The position numbers and the translations under genes are program-made. Below, piece by piece: positions 1-7,410 of a stretch of 64,000 nt of DNA. The stretch comes from Dyella flagellata (GTDB taxonomy: Bacteria; Pseudomonadota; Gammaproteobacteria; Xanthomonadales; Rhodanobacteraceae). Where the stretch lies: the NCBI RefSeq assembly GCF_030160275.1, contig NZ_BSOA01000018.1, forward strand, positions 1-64,000, given 5' to 3'. Each line of letters starts with the position of its first letter. Positions within the stretch are counted from its first letter, which is position 1. The notes beneath the pieces were generated by a model, which saw only the letters and a list, made by a program, of their open reading frames with translations, had not been told where the DNA came from and ran no database searches.

Positions 1-33
1 GAACGCCGCCAGGATCTCCCCTGTCTAAATCAC

Positions 34-125
34 CAGCTGAGACTCGACGCTAATCAGGTGCAGGCAGGGGAGGGAGTTGCATATCGCGCAGCTGAGACAT
101 GACGCTAATCAGGTGCCTGGCAGGG
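34..125. repeat. Two direct copies of a ~37-bp sequence, period 55 bp
   Basis: Two near-identical stretches begin at 34 and 89 with CAGCTGAGAC, followed by GACGCTAATCAGGTGC and a GGCAGGG tail; they differ at a few positions. They lie in the gene-free left edge of the window (1-173), downstream of the GH37 gene. More copies may exist left of the window. Function unknown. Confidence 0.6.
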
Positions 126-173
126 AGGAGGCGCCATTTGGCAAGCATCGGCTATTGCGGTTTTTGTCCGGAT

Positions 174-1841
174 CTACGGCACGGCAGCCTTCGTCTTCGT
201 ACCGCTCAATATCTCCTCCATCATCAGGTACACCCCGTTGGTCCAGCCGAAGCCGATGACGTTGGTGGTGTAGCCCGCACTGACCTTTACGTTCGCATTG
301 CCGCTGGCCATGTTGTATTTCTCGCGGATGGTGCCGTCGGCCGCCAGGCTGCGGTCGATAGTGGCGTTGAATTTGCCGGCGATGCGATGCGCGTCCTCGT
401 GGAAGCCGTAGGCATCAAGACCGGCCACGGCGAGCCAGTTGGTCGGCGCCCAGCCGAAGGGAGCGTTCCATTGCGCGCCGCTGGGCCGGTTGTCCATCGC
501 CAGGCCGCCGGGCAATTCGAAGATGGAAAGCTTGCCGCGTACGGATGCTGCCTGCTGCGGCGAGGCCGCACCGGCCCACAGCGGATAAAAGGTGGTGAGA
601 TAGGGTGCATCGGATGGCTTGCCGGCGATGAAATCATAATCACGGTACATGCCGAACTCCGGACGCCACAGGTACTTGTCCATCGCTTGCTTGCGCGCCG
701 CGGCGGCTAGCGCCCAGCGCTTGGCGTCATCCGCCTTGCCGAGTTGCTGCGCGAAATCGTGCAGATCCATCTCATAGCGATAGAGCAGGCTGTTCAAGCT
801 CACGTCGGCGTAGTGATGGGTCGAGCCTCCGAATGGACCGTAGTGGAAATTGGTATCGAAGCCGGATTCGCGCATCGCGCGGTCACCGTGGTAGTAGTCG
901 GCGCTCAGGCGATAGCCGTCGACCCAGTCGCCGGCGCAGACTTTTGAAGCGAGCACGTCGCAGCTCTGGGTTTTCAGGCGCTCCGCTTCGGCGGCATCCG
1001 GGTGTTGGGCCGCCTTGATCAGATAGCCAGGGTTATCGCCGGGATGGGCAATCAGCCACTTGATCACGCCGTTGTAGAACTCGCTGTCCTGGGCCTCGAG
1101 TACCGGCCCGCTGCCGAAGTCGTAGTAACGGGCGAGGCCCGTATTGCCGGCAAGATGCTCCGGCCGGGTCCAGATGTCGTGATTGCGCACAGCCAGCGGA
1201 TAGGCCTTTTCCAGCCACGCGCGTTTGGCATCGGCGTCGGGGAAGCTGGCTGGATCGTTGAGCAAGGACACCATCATCCGGCTCAGGAACGGCGGCTGCG
1301 AACGGCTTAGGTAATAGCTGCGGTTCGCATTCAACACGCCACCGTAGTACTGCACCTCGAACAACGCGTTGTCGACCATATCGCGTGCCAACTCGGTGCG
1401 ATGGTCGGCCACCAGGCCCAGCAGGATGAAGTAGCTGTCCCAGCCGTACATCTCGTTGAAAAAGCCACCGGGCACCACGTAGGGATGCGGCAGATAAAGC
1501 AGGCCCTGCACGGGCAGCTTGGTCGCGTCGACGTCGCCGAGCTGTTCGATGCTGCGCGGCAAGGTGTGTACGTCGATATTGCAGCGCTTCTGGGCTTGCA
1601 GAAGATCCTGCGGAGCGGTGAATTGCGCCGGCAGGTAAAGCACGGGACGGGCCCTGATCTTCGGATCGAGCAACGATTTGCACTCGTCCTGGGAGCGCGT
1701 GAGCGTAGCCCAGGCCTTGTCGATGTAAGCGCGGGTCTTGGCGGGATCGGGCTGGGCGGCGGAGGCAGTGGCCACCAGCATCGCCGATAGAAGCACGAGA
1801 GAGCTTGAATTGGCGAACGTACGGCGAAGTGTGCTTTTCAT
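174..1841 (-). CDS. treA: Exported GH37 (trehalase-family) glycosidase with altered signature
   Basis: This 555-residue protein belongs to glycoside hydrolase family 37, whose known members hydrolyse trehalose to two glucoses in the periplasm. An N-terminal signal peptide ends near ATASAAQ (about residue 29). The first family signature reads PGGFFNEMYGWDSYF (124-138), with Phe127 where trehalases have Arg. The second reads QWNAPFGWAP (457-466), with Asn for the usual Asp. The proposed acid (Asp329 in ESGFD) and base (Glu507 in REKYN) motifs are kept, as is NRSYYLSRSQPPF (about 173-185). GGAGAT precedes the ATG. It is the last gene of the leftward sugar operon, about 100 bp after the TPR/oxygenase gene. 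The fold is confident; trehalose as the substrate is only probable because of the two signature changes. Confidence 0.85.
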   Translation of the reverse strand: MKSTLRRTFANSSSLVLLSAMLVATASAAQPDPAKTRAYIDKAWATLTRSQDECKSLLDPKIRARPVLYLPAQFTAPQDLLQAQKRCNIDVHTLPRSIEQLGDVDATKLPVQGLLYLPHPYVVPGGFFNEMYGWDSYFILLGLVADHRTELARDMVDNALFEVQYYGGVLNANRSYYLSRSQPPFLSRMMVSLLNDPASFPDADAKRAWLEKAYPLAVRNHDIWTRPEHLAGNTGLARYYDFGSGPVLEAQDSEFYNGVIKWLIAHPGDNPGYLIKAAQHPDAAEAERLKTQSCDVLASKVCAGDWVDGYRLSADYYHGDRAMRESGFDTNFHYGPFGGSTHHYADVSLNSLLYRYEMDLHDFAQQLGKADDAKRWALAAAARKQAMDKYLWRPEFGMYRDYDFIAGKPSDAPYLTTFYPLWAGAASPQQAASVRGKLSIFELPGGLAMDNRPSGAQWNAPFGWAPTNWLAVAGLDAYGFHEDAHRIAGKFNATIDRSLAADGTIREKYNMASGNANVKVSAGYTTNVIGFGWTNGVYLMMEEILSGTKTKAAVP

Positions 1842-1940
1842 TCGAAATCTCCATCCGAGGCCATCGACGGCATGCCGGCTGCCGATCGCGTGTGCAAGAT
1901 CAAAGAATAGGGCGCGTAATCGTCATGATTCCATCAGTGT

Positions 1941-3767
1941 TCATTCCGGCCCTCCAGGAACCACGTCGAAAGCGACGGTGAGCCTGCTCTGCTCGCTGTG
2001 GAACGGCACCGTGCCATGCCAGAAATAGGACGGAAACAACACCAGCCGGCCCGCTTCGGGCCGGACCACATATTGGGCGGGCAACGGCGGAGCCGTCACG
2101 ATGCTGGGTTGTCCGAACGCAAGGCAGCCGTCCGTGCTGGAGGCATGGGTCATGCTGTCGGGCACGTCCACATAAAAGGCCGAGGAAATCCAGCCACGCG
2201 GGTGCACGTGGTTGGTGTGATAGCCCGCGCTGCGCAGGCGCACCGACCAGCCGCCATTGAAACGATAGGTGCCGCGATTGCGGCCGCGTAACGGGTCCGT
2301 GCCATGACCGATGTGTGCGAGGTAAGTGCGTATTGGCGCGTCGAATGTCTCGAACAGCGCCTGGATGACAGGATCTGGATGACGCGTCAGATCGCCAGTG
2401 GTTTCGGTGCCATGGCGCAATGACTGGAACAGCAAAGGATGGCCATGCGGATTGTGCAAGCGCTCCAGGCTGCGCTTCACATCAGCGAGGAAATGCGGCA
2501 GGTCCTGCCATGGAGGTGGCGCCTGCAGGGGTTGTGCAAGGACCAGTTGCGGGTAGTTGCAAAGGGCGTCGTAACGCTCGTCGCCAAGCAAACGCCAGGC
2601 GGTGGCTTGCAGGGCGATCAGGTACTGGTCGTCCGGTGCGTTGACCAGCAGCGCTTCGCAATGGCGCAGTGCCTGGCGCGCATCGCCGGTGCCTAGCAAG
2701 GCTGCCGCCAGCAGGTTTTTCGCCGTGGCAGCAGAGGGAGAGCGTTGCAAGGCGCGTTCCGCCAACTTCAACGCGGCCATCGGATCGAATTCCAGCGCAG
2801 CCAGCCCGGCGCGGGTCAGCAGTGCGGGAGAAGCCTGTGCATGGGCTGCCGACGCCGATAGACACAGGTAAGCGCCGTGTGCGTCGCCGGCACCCTGCAA
2901 AATTGCCGCCTTCGCGGCGAGCAATGCCTCGTCGCCCTGGAATCTTTGCAAGGCTTGATCAAGCGACGCCGTGCTTTGCGCGCTATCTCCCGTGCGCAGC
3001 CATACCAGCCGGGCAAGATGATCGTGTGCTTCGGTATGGCGCGGGTCCTGCCGCAGACAGTCACGCAGGGCAGCCTCCGCCGATTCCAGCTTGCCCAGTG
3101 CGATCAGGCTGCTTGCATGGGTGAAATAGGCGGCGGCCGTCCGATACCCTCGTCCGAGCGCGTAATGGGTGACGCGTTCGGCCTCCTCGGGCCTGGAAGC
3201 TGCCGCCAAGGCTATCGCCAGCGAGTGCGCGGCGGCGGGGTCGTTGGGCGACGCTTCTGCCCGCTGGCGATAAAAGCCGACGGCGTCATTCTGACGGCCG
3301 AGTGCCGCAAGCGCCGCGACGTGCTGTGCAACCAACTCTGCTGGAGCCTGGGCGGAGCCACACAACGGGGCGACGATCGCCAGCGCGTCGGCCGGGCGCT
3401 GCTGATCGTTGTAGTGACGCGCGAGCAGCAGTGCGGCATGCGGTAGACGCTGGGCGGCGCGATACAGGAGAGGTAGTGCTTCGTTCTGGCGACCGCTATG
3501 CAGCAGCAGCTCGCCGAGCGAGGCCCAGGTAGGTGCCCAGCCCGGATCGGCTCTCATGGCCTTGCGCAATAGCGCCTCCGCCCCTTCGACATCGCCCAGC
3601 GCTTGCCGAACACCACCGAGCAAGCGCAAGCCTTCGGCATACTCCGGATGCTGCTCGACGATCGACTGCAGCCGATCGTGCGCGGCGCGCAAATCCCCGG
3701 CCTGCAGCATCTTGCCAATCTGCTGCATGGCTTCAAGCACTGCGGGCGGAGGCGTGGACATTGCCAT
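1941..3767 (-). CDS. TPR protein with C-terminal 2OG-Fe(II) oxygenase-like domain
   Basis: A 608-residue soluble protein. Residues from about 20 to 420 are helical tetratricopeptide-type repeats, for example the segment ending LRLLGGVRQALGDVEGAEALLRKAM. The last ~180 residues resemble the 2OG-FeII_Oxy_5 family (PF13759): an HVHPRGWISSAFYVDVP motif, then GRLVLFPSYFWHGTVP and a closing R-x-T-V-A-F-D. These supply the expected metal-binding histidines. No signal peptide is visible. Its ATG overlaps the TGA of the exported GH65 gene by one base (a GTG three bases upstream is an alternative), so the two are translationally coupled. Genes of this type recur in TonB-receptor sugar loci of Xanthomonadales and Caulobacterales (from memory), but the substrate and role are unknown. 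Confidence 0.8.
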   Translation of the reverse strand: MAMSTPPPAVLEAMQQIGKMLQAGDLRAAHDRLQSIVEQHPEYAEGLRLLGGVRQALGDVEGAEALLRKAMRADPGWAPTWASLGELLLHSGRQNEALPLLYRAAQRLPHAALLLARHYNDQQRPADALAIVAPLCGSAQAPAELVAQHVAALAALGRQNDAVGFYRQRAEASPNDPAAAHSLAIALAAASRPEEAERVTHYALGRGYRTAAAYFTHASSLIALGKLESAEAALRDCLRQDPRHTEAHDHLARLVWLRTGDSAQSTASLDQALQRFQGDEALLAAKAAILQGAGDAHGAYLCLSASAAHAQASPALLTRAGLAALEFDPMAALKLAERALQRSPSAATAKNLLAAALLGTGDARQALRHCEALLVNAPDDQYLIALQATAWRLLGDERYDALCNYPQLVLAQPLQAPPPWQDLPHFLADVKRSLERLHNPHGHPLLFQSLRHGTETTGDLTRHPDPVIQALFETFDAPIRTYLAHIGHGTDPLRGRNRGTYRFNGGWSVRLRSAGYHTNHVHPRGWISSAFYVDVPDSMTHASSTDGCLAFGQPSIVTAPPLPAQYVVRPEAGRLVLFPSYFWHGTVPFHSEQSRLTVAFDVVPGGPE

Positions 3768-6013
3768 CACAGTGGTGTGCGAACCAGCTCCGTCCCGCCC
3801 GCCGAGTTACGCTTGACCGTTATGTCGTACTGCTTGCCGCGGAAGCTGATGCGCCGCAGCGTCAAAGACTTCCAGTCTGGCGGCAGTACCGGGGCGTAAG
3901 CGCCATCTAGGCCTTTGTCATCGATGCGCAAGCCGGTCAGGCCGTAAATCATGCTCTGCAGGAAGCCGGACGAGGTGGCGAGAATATAGCCCGCGTTGTT
4001 CGCCACCGTTTCCGTGCGCACATTGAACGGCGGTTTCAGGAAGCCGACCAGGTTGCGTTCGATCCAGTCGCCGGCGATTTTGGCGTCCCCCAGTTCCGAG
4101 GCACCCACGGCCAGCATCACCATCATCATCTCATTGGGGTCGTCACCGTGCACTTTCAGCTCATGCAACTGGAAGTCGAAGTCGTTGCGGCGCACGGTCT
4201 GCGACATCGGAAGATCGAGGTTGGGATACATCAGCCATGCCAGGGAAGACCCCATCCAGGTGATCTTGTCGTGCGGCACCGATTCGTCGAAGTCCAGATG
4301 CCGTTGCTCTTTCTCCAGGAACGGGATGTACATCTTCGCAGCGATCAGCGTCCACTGCGGGTCGGCCGGCTCGCCAACGGTCTTTGCCGCTTCCACGGCA
4401 ATGTCCAGCGCCTTACGCGCGGCGGCATTGGTGAAGGAGTCGTTGGGCACGTCATCGTAAGCCTCGTCCGGGGAAGTGACGTGCATGATTTCGTAGCGGT
4501 CTGCGGCCTTGTTGTAGGTAACGCGGCTGGCCCAGAACTGCGCCACTTCGCGAATCACCGGCCAACCATCGTGTTTCAGCCAATCCTTGTCGCCGCTGGC
4601 CAGGTAATACTGCCATTGCGCAATGGCGATGTCGGCGTTGACGTGGATCTCGCGATACACGCCATAGGCGAAATGCGGAGTATTGTCCACGCCGGTTTCG
4701 GGGTCGGCCTCCCACGGATACATGGTGCCCTTCGCCCCGTACTGGATGGCGCGTTCGCGCGCCGGCTGCATGGTGCGATGGCGGAACATCACGATCGGCT
4801 TGGCGCGTTCCGGGTGCAATAGCAGCAACGCGGGGAAGACCCACGAATCGCTGTCCCAGAACGCATGGCCGGCGTAGTTCGGCGTGAGTGCGCACGCGCC
4901 CATCGGCCAGGCGGTGCCTGTCGTGGTGTTCGACAGCAAGTAGTAGAGGTCCGAGTGCACGGCCTTCTGCACGGCAGGATCGCCATCCACGACGATGTCC
5001 GACTTCCACAATTCATGCCATGCCGCCTGGTGCCTCGCGAGCAAGCTGCCGAAGCCGGTTGCGCGCGCCTGCTTGGCGAGTGCGAGATCGGCTTTCGCAT
5101 CACCGCCCCAGTCCTGGCGCGACGCAGCCAGGTACTTGGTAAAGGTGTAGGTGGTTCCCTGCTTTACCTTGGCCGTGATGTGCAGCGACAGCAAATCAGA
5201 GGTCTGCTCGAGCTTCACGCTCTGGATGTCCATCGATGTAGGCAGTTGGATCGCTGCCGCTTCGGCCATGCTCAAGCCAGCCTTGGCACGACCGTTGAGC
5301 CACAGCGTCAGTTCTTTGGTATTCCCCTGATTGGCGAGCACTTGCGTGTAACCGGGGTACCACACCGCGGCACGGTCTGGTGTCGGCACCGGCTTGTTGT
5401 CGAGATTCTGGCCGCTGGCGATCACGGCGGCGATCATCTGGTCGCCGCTCATGCTGCCGATCGGAAAGCGCGGCTGGTGCTCGGACCATAGGCGCATGGG
5501 AAAGGTCAGCTCGACGCTGCCGTCGAAATGCGGCGTGATGGTGAATTGGGTGGCGGCAAGATGCGTATCGGCCTGGCTGACGAAGGTGGTGACCTTCACG
5601 TCGGTCGACTTGTTCGCATAATCGAAGCGATAGCGCGTGGTGAGCGTGCCGTCGTACATGTCTAGCGTTTGCGCGTAGTCCGCGAAGATCTTCTTGTCCA
5701 GACGGGTGGCATTGATCCAGCCGCCGCCCGGGTTGTAGTCGATCTCGCTCCAGCCAGGGATGGTGGCGGGGCGTGAGACATCCTGCTTGTCGTAATCCAT
5801 GAACGCGACCATGTAGGCGCGCGCGGGCTCGGTGCCACGCGGCGTGGTCATGGTCGAGAAGTAGCCGTTGGCCAGGTAGCCGGGGAAGTAGTTGCCAAAG
5901 TTGTCGGCGGAGGCCGTAAGCACGAAGCTTGGATCGGTCGCCGCATATGACGTGGTCGCGACGGCAAGAGCGGCAAGGAACAGGCCGGGCCGGCCGAAGT
6001 AGCGAAAGTTCAT
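3767..6013 (-). CDS. Exported GH65 acid-trehalase-like hydrolase
   Basis: A 748-residue GH65 protein with a signal peptide ending near TSYAAT (residue 26), so probably periplasmic. The family hallmark HAFWDSDSWVFPALLLLHPERA starts near residue 383, followed by MYPWEADPETG (about 431-441) and EIHVNADIA (455-463). The likely catalytic acid is Glu517 in VTSPDEAYDD. I see no KQAD-type phosphate loop as in the cytosolic paralogue at 10028-13042, so hydrolysis (compare acid trehalase Ath1) is more likely than phosphorolysis. GGAG precedes the ATG. It sits 45 bp after the MFS gene and overlaps the next gene. Kojibiose or another alpha-glucoside remains possible as substrate. Confidence 0.85.
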   Translation of the reverse strand: MNFRYFGRPGLFLAALAVATTSYAATDPSFVLTASADNFGNYFPGYLANGYFSTMTTPRGTEPARAYMVAFMDYDKQDVSRPATIPGWSEIDYNPGGGWINATRLDKKIFADYAQTLDMYDGTLTTRYRFDYANKSTDVKVTTFVSQADTHLAATQFTITPHFDGSVELTFPMRLWSEHQPRFPIGSMSGDQMIAAVIASGQNLDNKPVPTPDRAAVWYPGYTQVLANQGNTKELTLWLNGRAKAGLSMAEAAAIQLPTSMDIQSVKLEQTSDLLSLHITAKVKQGTTYTFTKYLAASRQDWGGDAKADLALAKQARATGFGSLLARHQAAWHELWKSDIVVDGDPAVQKAVHSDLYYLLSNTTTGTAWPMGACALTPNYAGHAFWDSDSWVFPALLLLHPERAKPIVMFRHRTMQPARERAIQYGAKGTMYPWEADPETGVDNTPHFAYGVYREIHVNADIAIAQWQYYLASGDKDWLKHDGWPVIREVAQFWASRVTYNKAADRYEIMHVTSPDEAYDDVPNDSFTNAAARKALDIAVEAAKTVGEPADPQWTLIAAKMYIPFLEKEQRHLDFDESVPHDKITWMGSSLAWLMYPNLDLPMSQTVRRNDFDFQLHELKVHGDDPNEMMMVMLAVGASELGDAKIAGDWIERNLVGFLKPPFNVRTETVANNAGYILATSSGFLQSMIYGLTGLRIDDKGLDGAYAPVLPPDWKSLTLRRISFRGKQYDITVKRNSAGGTELVRTPL

Positions 6014-6058
6014 GGAAACTCCAGCGATAGTGCGTGGTGCGATGGCTCCGGGACAGCC

Positions 6059-7321
6059 TTATTTGATAGCCAGCGTGATGCTCGCCATGGCGCTGCCGGC
6101 ACGATCGGTTTCGCGTTTGAACAAGAACAGCGTGACCAGGATCAGCAGCATCGGCACCAACGAGAAATAGAACGCGTGGATGCCGTCGAAACGCGAAAAC
6201 ACCATCGCCGTGATGCGCGAACCGAGCGTGCCGCCGAGGGCGGAGAAGATCACGATCAGGCCGGTCATCGCCGCGTGTGAAGGCTTGGGCAGCGAGCTGA
6301 GCGCCACCGAATTGATCACCGGATAGATCGGCGCCATCAGCAGGCCGATCAATGGAATCAGGTAGGCCGCGATCGGCGCGTTCAGCCAGCCCACGTCGGC
6401 GCGCGCTACCACGCCATGGGCCAAGGGCAGGGTAAGCGTCACCAGCAAGCCCATCCCAAGCACGCAGATGTTCAACAGCACATACCAGCGCATGCGCCGC
6501 AGCAGTTGGCCGGCAATGATGCGACCTAGCGCCGAGGCACCGGCGAGGATGGTGGCGACCTGGATGCTCATCGCATTGGGTAGCTTCAGAATCTCGTTGT
6601 TGAAGGTCGGCAGCCAGGTGCTGAAGCTCTGTTCGATCAGCACATACAGAAACGCCGAAGCAAGGAACACGTAAACCAGCGGGCGCAGGAACAGATGCAG
6701 CATCTCTAGCAGCGAGCCCCGCATGGTCTTGGTTTCCTGGGTGCGGGCGGCCGACTCGTCCAGGCGCGAAGTGGCAAGCAGCAAGATCACCAGCACGCAA
6801 ACCAGCGCCAGCACCCAGTAGACATTCAGCCAGGACGGATTCGCCGGCTGACTGCGATCGACGAAGGCGCTGAACAGCCAGCCGGCGAGCAGCACGCCGA
6901 TCATGAACAGCCCTTCGATGGTATTGGTGAGCCGGCCGTGTTCGCCGCTATCGTCGGTGAGCAGGCCGATCGACGAATACACCGCCACCTTGGTCAACGC
7001 AAACGACACGCCCACACAGGTAAACAGTAGCTCCGTGGTGCGGAAACCTGGATACAGCGGCATCAGCACGCAAGCACAGGCAACGATGCCCAATGCGACC
7101 ATCATCGCGCGCCGATAGCCAAGCAGGGGAAGGAACGATGCGACCAGGAAGGATGTGACCGCGATCGGCAGGTCCTTGAACAGCTCCAGCAGGCTCGCTT
7201 GCGGCTTGTCGACGCCGAAGGTGGAGATCGATTGCAGGATGACCGTGCCTACGCTGTTGAGCAGGATCGCAAAGACCATGTAGATCAGGGCGAGCGCGGC
7301 GATCATGCGAATCCGGTTCAT
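6059..7321 (-). CDS. MFS transporter, probable sugar uptake
   Basis: A 420-residue polytopic inner-membrane protein with about twelve hydrophobic segments and a long central loop (about residues 190-215, charged: RLDESAARTQETKTMRG) typical of the major facilitator superfamily. An AGGT upstream of the ATG is a modest ribosome site. It lies between the TonB receptor and the exported GH65 gene, so it most likely carries the glucose or disaccharide produced in the periplasm across the inner membrane. The substrate is inferred from context only; I cannot place it in a named MFS subfamily by eye. Confidence 0.8.
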   Translation of the reverse strand: MNRIRMIAALALIYMVFAILLNSVGTVILQSISTFGVDKPQASLLELFKDLPIAVTSFLVASFLPLLGYRRAMMVALGIVACACVLMPLYPGFRTTELLFTCVGVSFALTKVAVYSSIGLLTDDSGEHGRLTNTIEGLFMIGVLLAGWLFSAFVDRSQPANPSWLNVYWVLALVCVLVILLLATSRLDESAARTQETKTMRGSLLEMLHLFLRPLVYVFLASAFLYVLIEQSFSTWLPTFNNEILKLPNAMSIQVATILAGASALGRIIAGQLLRRMRWYVLLNICVLGMGLLVTLTLPLAHGVVARADVGWLNAPIAAYLIPLIGLLMAPIYPVINSVALSSLPKPSHAAMTGLIVIFSALGGTLGSRITAMVFSRFDGIHAFYFSLVPMLLILVTLFLFKRETDRAGSAMASITLAIK

Positions 7322-7353
7322 GTAGACCTCGGGCGGGCGACCTTAAGGAGAAC

Positions 7354-7387
7354 GCGGCCCGGGCCGGCAGGTGCCGGTCCGGGCCGC
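7354..7387 (-). other. Strong intercistronic hairpin between receptor and MFS genes
   Basis: Arm GCGGCCCGGGCCGGCA (7354-7369) pairs with 7372-7387 over 16 positions with a single G-T mispair and a 2-base centre. In the leftward transcript it follows the receptor stop codon and precedes the MFS gene. There is no U-tract, so it is better read as an mRNA-stabilising or processing hairpin that would raise receptor mRNA over downstream mRNA than as a terminator (inference). Confidence 0.6.
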
Positions 7388-7410
7388 CAGGAGCAACGAT
7401 TAGCGCTTGC

